Part shown: piece by piece, positions 16,297-26,992 of the stretch
How the letters are laid out: the number at the start of each line of letters is the position of its first letter
Numbering within the stretch: position 1 is the stretch's first letter
Assembly: GCF_022009635.1 (NCBI RefSeq)
Contig: NZ_CP091716.1
Location: 5,539,501 to 5,603,500 of the forward strand
Direction: 5' to 3'
From: Variovorax paradoxus
Lineage (GTDB): Bacteria; Pseudomonadota; Gammaproteobacteria; Burkholderiales; Burkholderiaceae_C
Length of the DNA stretch: 64,000 nucleotides
Notes under the pieces: model-generated
The model's input: only the letters and a program-made list of their open reading frames with translations
Databases searched by the model: none
What the model was told of the DNA's origin: nothing
Made by a program: the position numbers and the translations under genes

Positions 16297-17130
16297 ATGA
16301 TCCGCGCCATGAAGATCGTCAAAGGGCTCCCCGTGGAAGCCGCCGAACCGGCGGGCGACACGCCCACCATGCGCCTGTTCGCGCTGCTCGAAGTCATGGC
16401 CGCGAAAGACCAGCGCTATTCGCTGCAAGGGCTGGTGGAAGAAACCGGCCTGCCCAAGCCCACGCTGCATCGCATGCTCCAGCAGCTCGAGGGCGCGGGG
16501 CTGCTGCAGCGCGAAGGCGACGGGCGGCACTACGGCATCGGCACGCGGCTGCGCCGGCTGGCCGAGAACCTGCTGCTCAACGACAGCCTGCACGGCGCGC
16601 GCCACACGGTGCTGCGCCAGCTGGTGGAGGAGATCGGCGAGAGCTGCAACCTCACCGCGCTGTCGGGCAGCGAGGTGGTGTACCTCGACCGCGTGGAGAC
16701 CGCCGCGCCGCTGCGCTTCTACCTGCATTCGGGCTCGCGCGTGCCGGTGCACTGCTCGGCCAGCGGCAAGATCTTTCTCTCGCAGATGAGCCTGGCGCAG
16801 CGCCGCCGGCTGCTGTCGAACGCGCCGCTCGAAACCTACACGCCCCGGACACTGACCGACCCCGAAGCGCTGGAAAAGGAAGTGCAGCGCATCCGCAAGG
16901 ACGGCTACGCCATCGACCACGAAGAGTTCCTGCCCGGCCTGCTGTGCATCGCCACGCTGGTGCCTTCGGGAGACGACGCGCCTTCCAACCTGTGCATCGC
17001 GGTGCAGGCGCCGGTGATGCGGCTCGACGCGGCCAAGGCGAAGACCCTGCTGCCCGCGCTGCAGCGCGCGGCCAAGGCGCTGAGCCGCATCGACGCCGGC
17101 GCGGCCTCTTCCGACCGCGCGCAGGCCTGA
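16297..17130 (+). CDS. IclR-family transcriptional regulator (divergent from xsc)
   Basis: A regulator of 277 residues from the ATG at 16297 (or 273 from the ATG at 16309). The N-terminal winged helix-turn-helix (about residues 20-85) includes SLQGLVEETGLPKPTLHRML, and the C-terminal IclR effector domain covers about 95-255 with SCNLTALSGSEVVYLDRVE, VPVHCSASGKIFLSQM and GYAIDHEEFLPGLLCIA. Divergent from xsc-ackA across 160 bp that carry three palindromes, so it is the likely regulator of that operon. It also reads into the CobS-like gene 26 bp downstream. The effector is unknown; sulfoacetate or sulfoacetaldehyde is an attractive guess. Confidence 0.93.
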   Translation: MIRAMKIVKGLPVEAAEPAGDTPTMRLFALLEVMAAKDQRYSLQGLVEETGLPKPTLHRMLQQLEGAGLLQREGDGRHYGIGTRLRRLAENLLLNDSLHGARHTVLRQLVEEIGESCNLTALSGSEVVYLDRVETAAPLRFYLHSGSRVPVHCSASGKIFLSQMSLAQRRRLLSNAPLETYTPRTLTDPEALEKEVQRIRKDGYAIDHEEFLPGLLCIATLVPSGDDAPSNLCIAVQAPVMRLDAAKAKTLLPALQRAAKALSRIDAGAASSDRAQA

Positions 17131-17156
17131 TTCCCCCTCCTTCCAGAAAGCCCACC

Positions 17157-18140
17157 GTGACCGACACCGCCGAACTTCGCCCAGACCGGATGCTCAGCGT
17201 GCGCGAGGTGTTCGGCATCGACACCGACCTGCGGGTGCCCGCCTTCAGCGAGCGTGACGACCATGTGCCCGAGGTCGATGCGGTCTACCGCTTCAACCCC
17301 GACGTGACGCTGGCCATCCTCGCCGGCTTCATGCGCGACCGGCGCGTGATGGTGCAGGGGCTGCACGGCACCGGCAAGTCGACCCACATCGAGCAGGTGG
17401 CGGCGCGCCTGAACTGGCCCTGCGTGCGCCTGAACCTCGACGGCCACATCAGCCGGCTCGACCTCGTCGGCAAGGACGCCGTGGTGCTGCGCGAAGGCAA
17501 GCAGGTCACCGAGTTCCAGGAAGGCATCGTGCCGTGGGCGCTGCAGCGGCCGGTGGCGCTGATCTTCGACGAGTACGACGCGGGCCGGCCCGACGTGATG
17601 TTCGTCATCCAGCGCATCCTGGAGCGCGACGGCAAGTTCACGCTCATGGACCAGAACAAGGTGCTGCGCCCGCACCCCTTCTTCCGCCTGTTCGCCACCG
17701 CCAACACGGTGGGCCTGGGCAACCTCAACGGCCTGTACCACGGCGCGCAGCGGCTCAACCATGCGCAGATCGACCGGTGGAACATCGTGGCTTCGCTCAA
17801 CTACCTGCCGGCCGGGGAAGAAATCGCCATCGTGCAGGCGCGCGTGCCTTCGTTGACCGGCGAGGCGGGCACGAAGCTGGTCGCGTCGATGGTGGCGGTG
17901 GCCGACCTCACGCGCAAAGGCTTCGCGGCGGGCGACCTGTCGACGCTGATGTCGCCGCGCACCGTGATCACCTGGGCCGAGAACATCGAGATCTTCAAGG
18001 ACCCGGCGCTGGCGTTTCGCCTCTCGTTCGTCAACAAGTGCGACGACGCCGAACGGCCGCTGGTGGCCGAGTACTTCCAGCGCTGCTTCGACCGCGAGCT
18101 GAAGGAGTCGCACCAGCTCTCGCCGGATTCGCGCGAATGA
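17157..18140 (+). CDS. CobS-like AAA+ ATPase (MoxR/cobaltochelatase type)
   Basis: A 327-residue AAA+ ATPase resembling the CobS subunit of aerobic cobaltochelatase. An N-terminal segment (about 1-60) with VREVFGIDTDLRVPAFSERDDHVP in broken form precedes the Walker A GLHGTGKSTHIEQVAARL, the Walker B ALIFDEYDAGRPD and sensor region FRLFATANTVGLGN. The GTG at 17157 was chosen because the conserved N-terminus starts immediately after. It overlaps the CobT-like VWA gene by 4 bp (ATGA) and follows the IclR gene by 26 bp. CobN and other cobalamin genes are absent here, so the partner or client of this pair is unclear. Confidence 0.85.
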   Translation: MTDTAELRPDRMLSVREVFGIDTDLRVPAFSERDDHVPEVDAVYRFNPDVTLAILAGFMRDRRVMVQGLHGTGKSTHIEQVAARLNWPCVRLNLDGHISRLDLVGKDAVVLREGKQVTEFQEGIVPWALQRPVALIFDEYDAGRPDVMFVIQRILERDGKFTLMDQNKVLRPHPFFRLFATANTVGLGNLNGLYHGAQRLNHAQIDRWNIVASLNYLPAGEEIAIVQARVPSLTGEAGTKLVASMVAVADLTRKGFAAGDLSTLMSPRTVITWAENIEIFKDPALAFRLSFVNKCDDAERPLVAEYFQRCFDRELKESHQLSPDSRE

Positions 18141-19873
18141 CCTCGAAGCCCGCGAGCGCGATGCAGCGCCGCGTGCGGCAGGAAGAGCTGGTCGCGGAGC
18201 TTTGCGCGGGCGTGGTGCGGGCCTTCAGCGGCGAGCGCGACCTGCACTTCCGCGGGCGTCGGCTGCACCGTGGCCGCATCGCGCTGCCGTGGTTCGCGCC
18301 GCACCTGCATCCGTCGCCCGACACCGACGACTTCGCGTCGTTTCGCGGCGTGGCCGACGGGCTCGCGCTGCGGCTCACAGAATCGGACGCGGCGCTGCAT
18401 GCAACGCTGCAGCCACAGGAGCCCGTCGAACGCATGCTGTTCGAAATGCTGGAGCAGTTCCGCGTCGAGGCGCTCGCGCCCGATGTCATGGCCGGCATGC
18501 ACCGCAACCTGCGGCACCGGCACGAGCAATGGTCGCTCGCCTTCCATCACTCCGGGCTGACCGATACGGCGCGCGGCCTGCTGCTGTACGCCGTGGCGCA
18601 GATCTGCCGCGCCCGCGTGAGCGGCCAGCAGGTGGTGGAAGAAACCGAGGACATGCTCGAAGCCACGCGCTTCGCGCTCGCGCCGCTCATCGGCCATGCC
18701 CTGGCCGGGCTGCGAAGAGACCGCGCCGACCAGGCCGCCTATGCCGTGCACGCCCTCGCCATCGCGCGCACCGTGGCCGCGATGCTGCACGAGGCAGGCG
18801 AAGAAGGCGGCGATGCCGCGCGCGATCCGCATGTGGACGACAAGCGCAGCGTGTTCAGCCTGGTGGCCGACATGGACCAGGAGATCGTCGAGCGCTTCAC
18901 CACCGCCGAGTCGGGCCGCAGCGCCGTGCTCGACGACGCGGGCGGCGCCTATCGCGTCTTCACCACCGCCTACGACCGCGAACACGACGCCGCCACGCTC
19001 GCGCGCAAGGAAGTGCTCGCGCAGCACCGGGAAAAGCTGGACCGCCGCATCGCCGCGCAGGGCGTGAACATCGCCCGCCTCGCGCGCGAGCTGCGCGCCC
19101 TGCTGGCACAGCCCGAACGCGACGGCTGGGACGGCGGACAGGAAGAAGGCCTGATCGACGGCCGGCGGCTCGCGCAACTCATCGCGTCGCCGGGCGAGCG
19201 GCGCCTGTTCCGCACCGAGCGAATAGAACCGCTGGCCGATTGCGTCGTCAGCTTTCTCATCGACTGCTCGGGCTCGATGAAGGAGCACGCCGAATCCGTC
19301 GCGATGATGGTCGACGTGTTCGCGCGCGCGCTCGAGCAGGCAGGCGTGGCCTGCGAGGTGCTGGGCTTCACCACCGGCGCATGGAACGGCGGCCGCCCGC
19401 AGCGCGAATGGGTGCGCGCCGGCCGGCCACCCCACCCCGGCCGGCTCAACGAGCGCAGCCATCTGGTCTTCAAGGCCGCCGGCACGCCCTGGCGCCGCGC
19501 GCGCCCCGCGATGGCGGCGCTGCTCAAGGCCGACCTGTTCCGCGAAGGCATCGACGGCGAGGCCATCGACTGGGCCTGCGCGCGGCTGCGCCAGCGCGGC
19601 GAGGCGCGCAAGCTGCTGCTGGCGATCTCCGACGGCTCGCCGATGGACAGCGCCACGCACCTGGCCAACGACGCGCACTACCTGGACCACCACCTGCGCG
19701 ACGTGGTCGCGCGCCAGGAGCAGCGCGGCGACATCGCCATCGCAGGCATCGGCGTGGGCCTCAATCTGAGCCCCTACTACAGCCGCAGCCATGTGCTCGA
19801 CCTGGCCAGCAGCAGCGGCAACGTCATCTTCCGAGAGGTGATCGACCTGATGGCCGGGCGGCATCGCCGCTGA
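18137..19873 (+). CDS. CobT-like von Willebrand A-domain protein
   Basis: A 578-residue protein resembling cobaltochelatase subunit CobT. The N-terminal half is mostly helical, with PVERMLFEMLEQFRVEALAP, and lacks the long acidic region usual in CobT. The C-terminal third is a VWA domain with an intact MIDAS start (VSFLIDCSGSM), then VLGFTTGAWNGG, RPPHPGRLNERSH, GTPWRRARPAM and ISDGSPMDSAT, all close to true CobT. In cobaltochelatase, CobS and CobT form the ATP-driven complex acting on CobN. Here they are translationally coupled within a sulfonate locus. Either CobN is elsewhere in the genome or the pair remodels another enzyme. Confidence 0.83.
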   Translation: MTSKPASAMQRRVRQEELVAELCAGVVRAFSGERDLHFRGRRLHRGRIALPWFAPHLHPSPDTDDFASFRGVADGLALRLTESDAALHATLQPQEPVERMLFEMLEQFRVEALAPDVMAGMHRNLRHRHEQWSLAFHHSGLTDTARGLLLYAVAQICRARVSGQQVVEETEDMLEATRFALAPLIGHALAGLRRDRADQAAYAVHALAIARTVAAMLHEAGEEGGDAARDPHVDDKRSVFSLVADMDQEIVERFTTAESGRSAVLDDAGGAYRVFTTAYDREHDAATLARKEVLAQHREKLDRRIAAQGVNIARLARELRALLAQPERDGWDGGQEEGLIDGRRLAQLIASPGERRLFRTERIEPLADCVVSFLIDCSGSMKEHAESVAMMVDVFARALEQAGVACEVLGFTTGAWNGGRPQREWVRAGRPPHPGRLNERSHLVFKAAGTPWRRARPAMAALLKADLFREGIDGEAIDWACARLRQRGEARKLLLAISDGSPMDSATHLANDAHYLDHHLRDVVARQEQRGDIAIAGIGVGLNLSPYYSRSHVLDLASSSGNVIFREVIDLMAGRHRR

Positions 19874-19946
19874 GGCGTTTAGGCCTACATCCAAGTCCCC
19901 GATTGACAAGGGGCGCCCCGGCTTCATACATTGCGTTTCACATCCG

Positions 19947-19971
19947 GGAACGTCGTTCCAATATTTGGAAC
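19947..19971. promoter_or_regulatory. Candidate IclR operator upstream of the sau-like operon
   Basis: Overlapping palindromes GGAAC-GTC-GTTCC (19947-19959) and GTTCCAA-TAT-TTGGAAC (19955-19971), located 14-38 bp before the IclR start codon and just ahead of its AAGGAG. This position suits negative autoregulation of the IclR gene and its operon. Confidence 0.55.
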
Positions 19972-19984
19972 AGCAAGGAGTCTC

Positions 19985-20785
19985 ATGGATTCAACGCTTG
20001 CCAAGGGTCTTGCCGCCATCGAGTGGATGGCGCGCCAGCAGCGCGACTGCCGCGTCACCGACCTGGCGCAGGCCTTCGGCATGGCGCGCAGCAACGCGCA
20101 CCGCACGCTGCAGACGCTGGTCGAATGCGGCTGGGCCGTGCAAGACCCGGACACCAGCGCCTACCGGCCGAGCCTGCGCCTCTTCGAGCTGGGCGCGCTG
20201 GTGGGCGAGGCGGCCGACGTGGGCGCGCTGCTGCGGCCGCACCTGGCGGCGCTGGCGCAGGCCACGGGCGAGACCATCCACCTGGCGGTGCTCGACGGCG
20301 CCGAGATCGTCTACCTCGACAAGTTCGACAGCCCCCTGCCCGTGGCCGCGTACTCGCGCGTCGGCGGCCGGGCGGCGGCGTACTGCGTGGCTTCGGGCAA
20401 GGCACTGCTCGCCGCCGCGTCGCTCGACGTGCCCGCGCTGCGGCAGCGACTGGGCACGCTGGTGGCGCACACGAAGAACAGCATCACCGACTTCGACACC
20501 CTCCTTGGCGAACTGGAGCGCACGCGCTCGCGCGGCTACGCCGAGAACCGCGAGGAATGGCGCCTGGGCGTCTGCGGCCTGGGCGTGCCGGTGTTCAACG
20601 CACGCGGCGAGGCGGTCGCGGCCGTCGGCATGAGCGTGCCCTCGATCCGCTTCGCGCGCACGCAGGCACGCGAGCTGGCCGAACGCATCACGGCCTGCGC
20701 GCGCGACGCGAGCATCACGCTCGGCTATCGCGCGAGCGCCGGGCCCGCCGCCACGAACACCACAAAGAGAAGGAGACTCGAATGA
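19985..20785 (+). CDS. IclR-family transcriptional regulator (sau-like operon)
   Basis: A 266-residue IclR regulator starting MDSTLAKGLAAIEWMA at the ATG preceded by AAGGAG (19975-19980). The winged helix-turn-helix covers about residues 1-65 (VTDLAQAFGMARSNAHRTLQTL) and the effector domain about 75-245, with ETIHLAVLDGAEIVYLDKFD and AAYCVASGKALLAA. The last codons overlap the Bug receptor start by 4 bp (ATGA), so it heads an operon with receptor, aldehyde dehydrogenase, CoA ligase and exporter genes. Palindromes just upstream point to autoregulation. It is a candidate functional equivalent of SauR in sulfoacetate loci. Confidence 0.92.
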   Translation: MDSTLAKGLAAIEWMARQQRDCRVTDLAQAFGMARSNAHRTLQTLVECGWAVQDPDTSAYRPSLRLFELGALVGEAADVGALLRPHLAALAQATGETIHLAVLDGAEIVYLDKFDSPLPVAAYSRVGGRAAAYCVASGKALLAAASLDVPALRQRLGTLVAHTKNSITDFDTLLGELERTRSRGYAENREEWRLGVCGLGVPVFNARGEAVAAVGMSVPSIRFARTQARELAERITACARDASITLGYRASAGPAATNTTKRRRLE

Positions 20786-21768
20786 AGCTGTTCTTCGCCC
20801 CCTGGCTGCGCGCGGGCCTGCTGGCCGCCGCGGCGCTGTCGCTGCCTTTCGCCGTGCAGGCGCAGCAGAGCGACTACCCGAACAAGCCGATCCGGCTGGT
20901 CGTGCCCTACCCGCCCGGCGGCGGCACCGACGTGATCGCGCGCATCGTGCAGGAGCGCTTCTCGGCGCTGCTGGGCCAGCAGGTGCTGATCGACAACCGC
21001 GGCGGCGCGGCCGGCGCCATCGGCACAGAGCTGGTGGCCAAGTCGCCGCCCGACGGCTACACGGTGCTGTTCACGCTGTCTTCGCACACCATCAACCCGG
21101 CCATCTATCCCAAGCTGGGCTTCGACACCGCGAAAGACTTCGCGCCGGTCGCCATGGTCGCTTCGCTGCCGCAGATCCTGGTGGCCAACACGCAGTTCCC
21201 GGCCAGCACGGTGGCCGAACTGGTCGCCATGGCCAAGGCCAAGCCGGACAGCATCTCCTTCGCGTCGGTGGGCAACGGCTCGCCGGGGCACCTGGCGGGC
21301 GAGCTGCTGAAGCTGCGCACCGGCACGCAGATGACGCACATTCCCTATCGCGGCGGCGGCCCGGCCGTGACCGACGTGATGGGCGGACAGGTGCCGCTGC
21401 TGTGGGTGTCGATTCCGGCCGCGGCGCAGTTCGTGAAGGCCGGCAAGCTCAAGGCGCTCGCGGTGTCGACCACCAAGCGCAGCGCCGCATTCCCCGACGT
21501 GCCGACGATGCAGGAAGCCGGCATTCCCGACTTCGACGTCGACTCCTGGTACGCGGTGTTCGTGCCCGCCAAGACACCGCAACCCGCCATCGACAAACTC
21601 AACCGCGTGATCAACACGGTAGTGAAGGAACCCGAGATCCGCGACAAGCTGCTGGCCCAAGGCAGCGAAGGCGTGGGCGGCACGCCGGAGCAACTGGGCA
21701 AGGTGGTGACCACCGAGCTCGTGCGCTGGCAGAAGCTGGCAAAAGAAGCCAGCATCAAGGTCGATTGA
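20782..21768 (+). CDS. Bug-family (TctC-like) periplasmic solute receptor
   Basis: A 328-residue secreted binding protein of the tripartite tricarboxylate transporter (TTT) receptor family. A Sec signal peptide (LLAAAALSLPFAVQAQ, cleavage near residue 27) is followed by the family signature YPNKPIRLVVPYPPGGGTDVIAR, IDNRGGAAGAIGTELVAKSPPDGYT and HIPYRGGGPAVTDVMGGQV. Such receptors capture small carboxylates and hand them to TctAB permeases. No tctA or tctB gene is in this window, so the membrane partner must be elsewhere or this is an orphan receptor. Its place ahead of the sauS/sauT-like genes suggests sulfoacetate as ligand, an inference. Confidence 0.92.
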   Translation: MKLFFAPWLRAGLLAAAALSLPFAVQAQQSDYPNKPIRLVVPYPPGGGTDVIARIVQERFSALLGQQVLIDNRGGAAGAIGTELVAKSPPDGYTVLFTLSSHTINPAIYPKLGFDTAKDFAPVAMVASLPQILVANTQFPASTVAELVAMAKAKPDSISFASVGNGSPGHLAGELLKLRTGTQMTHIPYRGGGPAVTDVMGGQVPLLWVSIPAAAQFVKAGKLKALAVSTTKRSAAFPDVPTMQEAGIPDFDVDSWYAVFVPAKTPQPAIDKLNRVINTVVKEPEIRDKLLAQGSEGVGGTPEQLGKVVTTELVRWQKLAKEASIKVD

Positions 21769-21785
21769 TCGACACGGACAGATTC

Positions 21786-23228
21786 ATGGAACATTCACCC
21801 TCCTCCTCTTCTTCCCCCATCGCCGAGCTGGTGGCGCGCGCACGCGCCGCGCAGCGCATCTACGAGACCTGGACGCAGGCGCAGGTCGACACCGCCGTGG
21901 TGGCCGCGGGCTGGGCCATCGTCGAGCCGGCGCGCAACCGCGAGCTGGCCGAACTGGCCGTGGCCGACACCGGCGTGGGCAACGTGGAAGACAAGGTGCG
22001 CAAGAACCACCGCAAGACCTTCGGCCTGCTGCGCGACCTGCACGGCGCGCGCTCGGTCGGCGTGATCGCGGAAGACCCGGCGCGCGGCATCGTCGAGATC
22101 GCGCGGCCCGTGGGCGTGGTGTGCGCCATCACGCCGTCGACCAACCCCGGCGCCACGCCGGCCAACAAGATCATCAATGCGCTCAAGGGCCGCAACGCGG
22201 TCATCGTGGCGCCCTCGCCCAAGGGCTGGTCGACGGCGGCGCGGCTCATCGAGTTCATCCACCGGCAGTTCGACCGCATCGGCGCGCCGCGCGACCTGGT
22301 GCAGCTGCTGCCCGCGCCGGTCAACAAGCAATCGACCGCCGAGCTGATGCGCCTGTGCGACCTGGTGGTGGCCACTGGTTCGCAGGCCAACGTGCGCGCG
22401 GCCTACGCGAGCGGCACGCCGGCCTTCGGCGTGGGCGCGGGCAACGTGGCGGGCATCGTCGACGAGACGGCGGATGTGCAGGCCGCCGCCGACCGCATCG
22501 TGCGCTCTAAGACCTTCGACAACGCGACCAGCTGCTCGTCGGAGAACAGCCTGGTCATCGTCGACGCTGTGCGCGCGAAGATGCTCTCGGCGCTGAAGGA
22601 CCGGGGCGCGGTGATGCTCGCCGACGCGCAGAAGGCCACGCTGCAGAAGCTGATGTGGCCCGAGGGCAAGCTGTCGGCCGCCGTCATCGGGCAGTCGGCA
22701 CGCGCGATCGCCGAGCGCGCGGCCGCCGTCGATGGGGCCAACCGCGCCGCATGGATGGCAATTGCCGAAGCCGACCCGCGCATCCTCATGGTGGCCGAGG
22801 ACGGCGTGGGCCACGACCATCCGTTCTCCGGCGAGAAGCTGAGCCCCGTGCTCGCGGTGTACGCCGCGCGCGATTTCGACGAGGCCGCCGCCACGGTGGC
22901 GCGCATCTACTCGTACGAAGGTGCTGGCCACTCGGTCGGCCTGCACAGCGCCGTGCCCGAGCGCGCGCTGGCGCTGGGGCTCACGCTGCCGGTGTCGCGC
23001 GTCATCGTCGACCAGGCGCACTGCATCGCCACCGGAGGCAGCTTCGACAACGGCCTGCCCTTCTCGCTGTCGATGGGCTGCGGCACCTGGGGCAAGAACA
23101 ACTTCTCCGACAACATGAACTACCGCCACTACCTGAACATCACGCGCGTGTCGCGGCCGATTCCCGAGGTGGTGCCGAGCGAGGAAGAAATCTTCGGCGC
23201 CTTCTTCGCCAGCCACGGCGCGAAGTGA
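21786..23228 (+). CDS. sauS: Acylating sulfoacetaldehyde dehydrogenase (SauS-like)
   Basis: A 480-residue aldehyde dehydrogenase of the CoA-acylating type. It has AITPSTNPGATPANKIINALKGRN in broken form, the NAD-binding region around ATGSQANVRAAYASGTPAFGVGAGN and the catalytic cysteine in NATSCSSENSLVI. Acylating enzymes of this subgroup include SauS, which reduces sulfoacetyl-CoA to sulfoacetaldehyde. The neighbours fit: a CoA ligase follows after 10 bp, and Xsc, which consumes sulfoacetaldehyde, is nearby. A generic acetaldehyde or succinate-semialdehyde dehydrogenase is the alternative if the ligase uses another acid. A short Ser-rich stretch marks the N-terminus. Confidence 0.8.
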   Translation: MEHSPSSSSSPIAELVARARAAQRIYETWTQAQVDTAVVAAGWAIVEPARNRELAELAVADTGVGNVEDKVRKNHRKTFGLLRDLHGARSVGVIAEDPARGIVEIARPVGVVCAITPSTNPGATPANKIINALKGRNAVIVAPSPKGWSTAARLIEFIHRQFDRIGAPRDLVQLLPAPVNKQSTAELMRLCDLVVATGSQANVRAAYASGTPAFGVGAGNVAGIVDETADVQAAADRIVRSKTFDNATSCSSENSLVIVDAVRAKMLSALKDRGAVMLADAQKATLQKLMWPEGKLSAAVIGQSARAIAERAAAVDGANRAAWMAIAEADPRILMVAEDGVGHDHPFSGEKLSPVLAVYAARDFDEAAATVARIYSYEGAGHSVGLHSAVPERALALGLTLPVSRVIVDQAHCIATGGSFDNGLPFSLSMGCGTWGKNNFSDNMNYRHYLNITRVSRPIPEVVPSEEEIFGAFFASHGAK

Positions 23229-23238
23229 GCACGGCGGC

Positions 23239-24755
<1,517 letters not shown>

Positions 24756-24759
<4 letters not shown>

Positions 24760-25553
24760 CCGCCGCCGAACTGCTGGTGCCGCCGCTGGCACCGGCTACG
24801 CTCGCCTATAGCCTGTGCGTGGTGTTCGCGGCCGGCATCGTGCGCGGCTTCGCGGGCTTCGGCTTCTCGGCCATCACGGTGGCGGGCATGTCGCTGGTGG
24901 TGTCGCCCGCGCTCGTGGTGCCGGCGATCTTCATGCTGGAAATCCTCGCCAGCCTGAGCCAGTTGCGCGGCATCGCGCGCGATGTCGACATGCCCTGGCT
25001 CAGCTGGCTGATGCTGGGCAACCTCATCTGCATTCCCATCGGCGTGGCGCTGCTCGCATGGCTGCCCGAGACGCCGCTGCGGCTGCTGATCGGCGCGCTG
25101 CTGATGTCGGCAGCCTTGCTGCTGCGCGCCGGCGCCCGCCTCACGCTGGTGCCGACGCGCGGCGTGCGGCTGTCGGCGGGGCTGGCCTCGGGCTTCATCA
25201 ACGGCGTGGCGGCCATCGGCGGTATCGCCATCGCCGTGCTGCTGAGCACGGTGAAGATGGCGCCCGCCACATTGCGCGCCACGCTCATCGCGCTGCTGCT
25301 GTTCAGCGACGTGGTGTCGCTGATCTGCGCGGCGCTGATGCCCTCGTCAGTGCATGCATCCGGCAGCCTGCTGGGGCCGGACACCCTCAAGTGGGCGCTG
25401 TGGCTGGCCCCGGCGATGCTCGCGGGCATCTGGTGGGGACAGCGCTCGTTCAAGGGCGTGTCGCCGGAGCAGTTCAGGAAGCATGTGCTGAATCTGCTGA
25501 TTGCGTTGGCGACGGTGAGTGTGGTGCGGTCGGTGGCGGGGTTGGTCGGTTGA
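24756..25553 (+). CDS. TauE/SafE-family sulfite/organosulfonate exporter
   Basis: A 265-residue integral membrane protein with about eight hydrophobic helices and the TauE/SafE signature: FAAGIVRGFAGFGFSAITVAG near the N-terminus and SAGLASGFINGVAAIGGIAIAV, the internally repeated half, later. Members export sulfite, sulfoacetate or related anions. The start overlaps the ligase stop by 4 bp (ATGA), so it is the last gene of the sau-like operon. The likely role is disposal of excess sulfite or movement of the sulfonate across the inner membrane. Convergent with the DUF2252 gene (10 bp gap). Confidence 0.87.
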
Positions 25554-25563
25554 GCAGCCAGCG

Positions 25564-26790
25564 TTACTTGGCAGCCACCATCTCCCCCGCGTCATAAGCC
25601 TCGCAGTAGTCCTTCCAGTCCTTCACCGCCTGCGCCGTGCACTGGTGCGCCGCAGCCATCAGGTCCTTGCGCCAGGACTTGGCCGAGCCGCCGAAGTCGA
25701 TCAGCGCATCGGCGATGGCGGAGCCCTGACGGCCCGAACTGCGCAGTTGGGCCCAGGCCATGAGCTGGCCCATTTCGTCGGTGACGCCGCGGATCTGGTC
25801 GAGGGATGTGCGCTTTACGTCGAGGTTCACGCGGTCTTCGCTGGGCTGCAGGCCTCGCAGCACGTAAGGGGTGGACGACGACTTGGTGCCGTCGACGATG
25901 GGTTGCAGGAACGCCATCGACACGGCCTGCATGCGGCGCTGCAGGCCCACTACGCGGTGCGCCTGCGACGGCCATGCGGGTTGCGCAGTCTTCAGGTAAG
26001 GCGCGAGCGATGAAGGGAGCGCCTCCTTCAGGTCGAGCAGGTAGTTGCCGTCGGGCGAGCCCTTGCCTTCGACCAGGATGATGTAGCGGTCCACGCCCAA
26101 GCTGCCGGTGCCGGCGATGCGCCTGGCCACGTCGAGCACCTTGAAGAACTCGGGCTTGTCCTGCGTCGCGGCATAGGCGCCCACCAGCTTGGTCACGCGG
26201 TCGCGCTGCGCGTCGCTGGCGGCGAGTGCGTGCTTGCCGTCGATGCGGATGGCGCGCCCGTGGCCCTTGCGGTCGGTGCGCTTGTCCAGGAAGGCGGGTC
26301 TCGTGCGCGCCTTGAGGGTGTCCAGCAGTTGTTCGATCAGGCCGTCGGCGTTGTCGCGGTCCACCCAACGGGCCTTGCCCAGCAGCAGCGCGCCGACGTA
26401 TGCGTCGAGGGCGGTGTTGCACAGCGCATCGGCGTCGTCGGTGGTCGCGCAGAGGCTGTCGCCCGCGATGAGGATGCTCGACAGGAAGCGCACGAGTTCC
26501 CATGTGACCGGCGCGAGCGCGGCTTCGTCGAAGTCGTTGAGGTCGAAGTAGGCCAGGCGGTTGTCGCCCTTGTAGCTGCCGAAGTTTTCCAGGTGTGCGT
26601 CGCCGCACACCCAGCCGGCGGGCGCCTTGCCGGCGAACAGCGGGTCCGAGGGCAGGCGCTGGTAGAACAGGTGGCAGGTGCCCCGCAGGAACACGAAGGC
26701 GTTGGTGCGCATGTTGGCGTACTTCATCGCCAGGCGGTCGGGGTCGCGGCCGGCGTTGTAGTTGCGGATGGTCTCGGCGACGTTCAGCAT
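25564..26790 (-). CDS. DUF2252 family protein
   Basis: A 408-residue cytoplasmic protein of the DUF2252 family, whose fold is related to kinase-like enzymes but whose role is unknown. Visible marks are NMRTNAFVFLRGTCHLFY, VCGDAHLENFGSYKGDNRLAYFDLNDFDEA in broken form (a GDxHxxN and DxNDFD pair like the catalytic residues of aminoglycoside-kinase-like proteins), and RIAGTGSLGVDRYIILVEGKG. The arrangement suggests an ATP-dependent phosphotransferase. It stands alone: convergent with the exporter gene on one side and separated by 202 bp from a divergent small secreted protein on the other. Confidence 0.85.
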   Translation of the reverse strand: MLNVAETIRNYNAGRDPDRLAMKYANMRTNAFVFLRGTCHLFYQRLPSDPLFAGKAPAGWVCGDAHLENFGSYKGDNRLAYFDLNDFDEAALAPVTWELVRFLSSILIAGDSLCATTDDADALCNTALDAYVGALLLGKARWVDRDNADGLIEQLLDTLKARTRPAFLDKRTDRKGHGRAIRIDGKHALAASDAQRDRVTKLVGAYAATQDKPEFFKVLDVARRIAGTGSLGVDRYIILVEGKGSPDGNYLLDLKEALPSSLAPYLKTAQPAWPSQAHRVVGLQRRMQAVSMAFLQPIVDGTKSSSTPYVLRGLQPSEDRVNLDVKRTSLDQIRGVTDEMGQLMAWAQLRSSGRQGSAIADALIDFGGSAKSWRKDLMAAAHQCTAQAVKDWKDYCEAYDAGEMVAAK

Positions 26791-26992
26791 GCTTGCATTC
26801 CCCTTTCATTCGCGAGCGCGCGACGCGCGCCCTGTCATGGCGGATTCTGAACCCACCGACGCGGCGTGGATGCGGTAACGCAGCTTTACGCGGCCGATAC
26901 GCGCACGGCGTCCACGACGGCCGATGAAGGCTCGTTGTTTCAGGCATGCGGTGCCATTCCGGCACGCAACAGCTTCACACCAAGGAGTGCAT

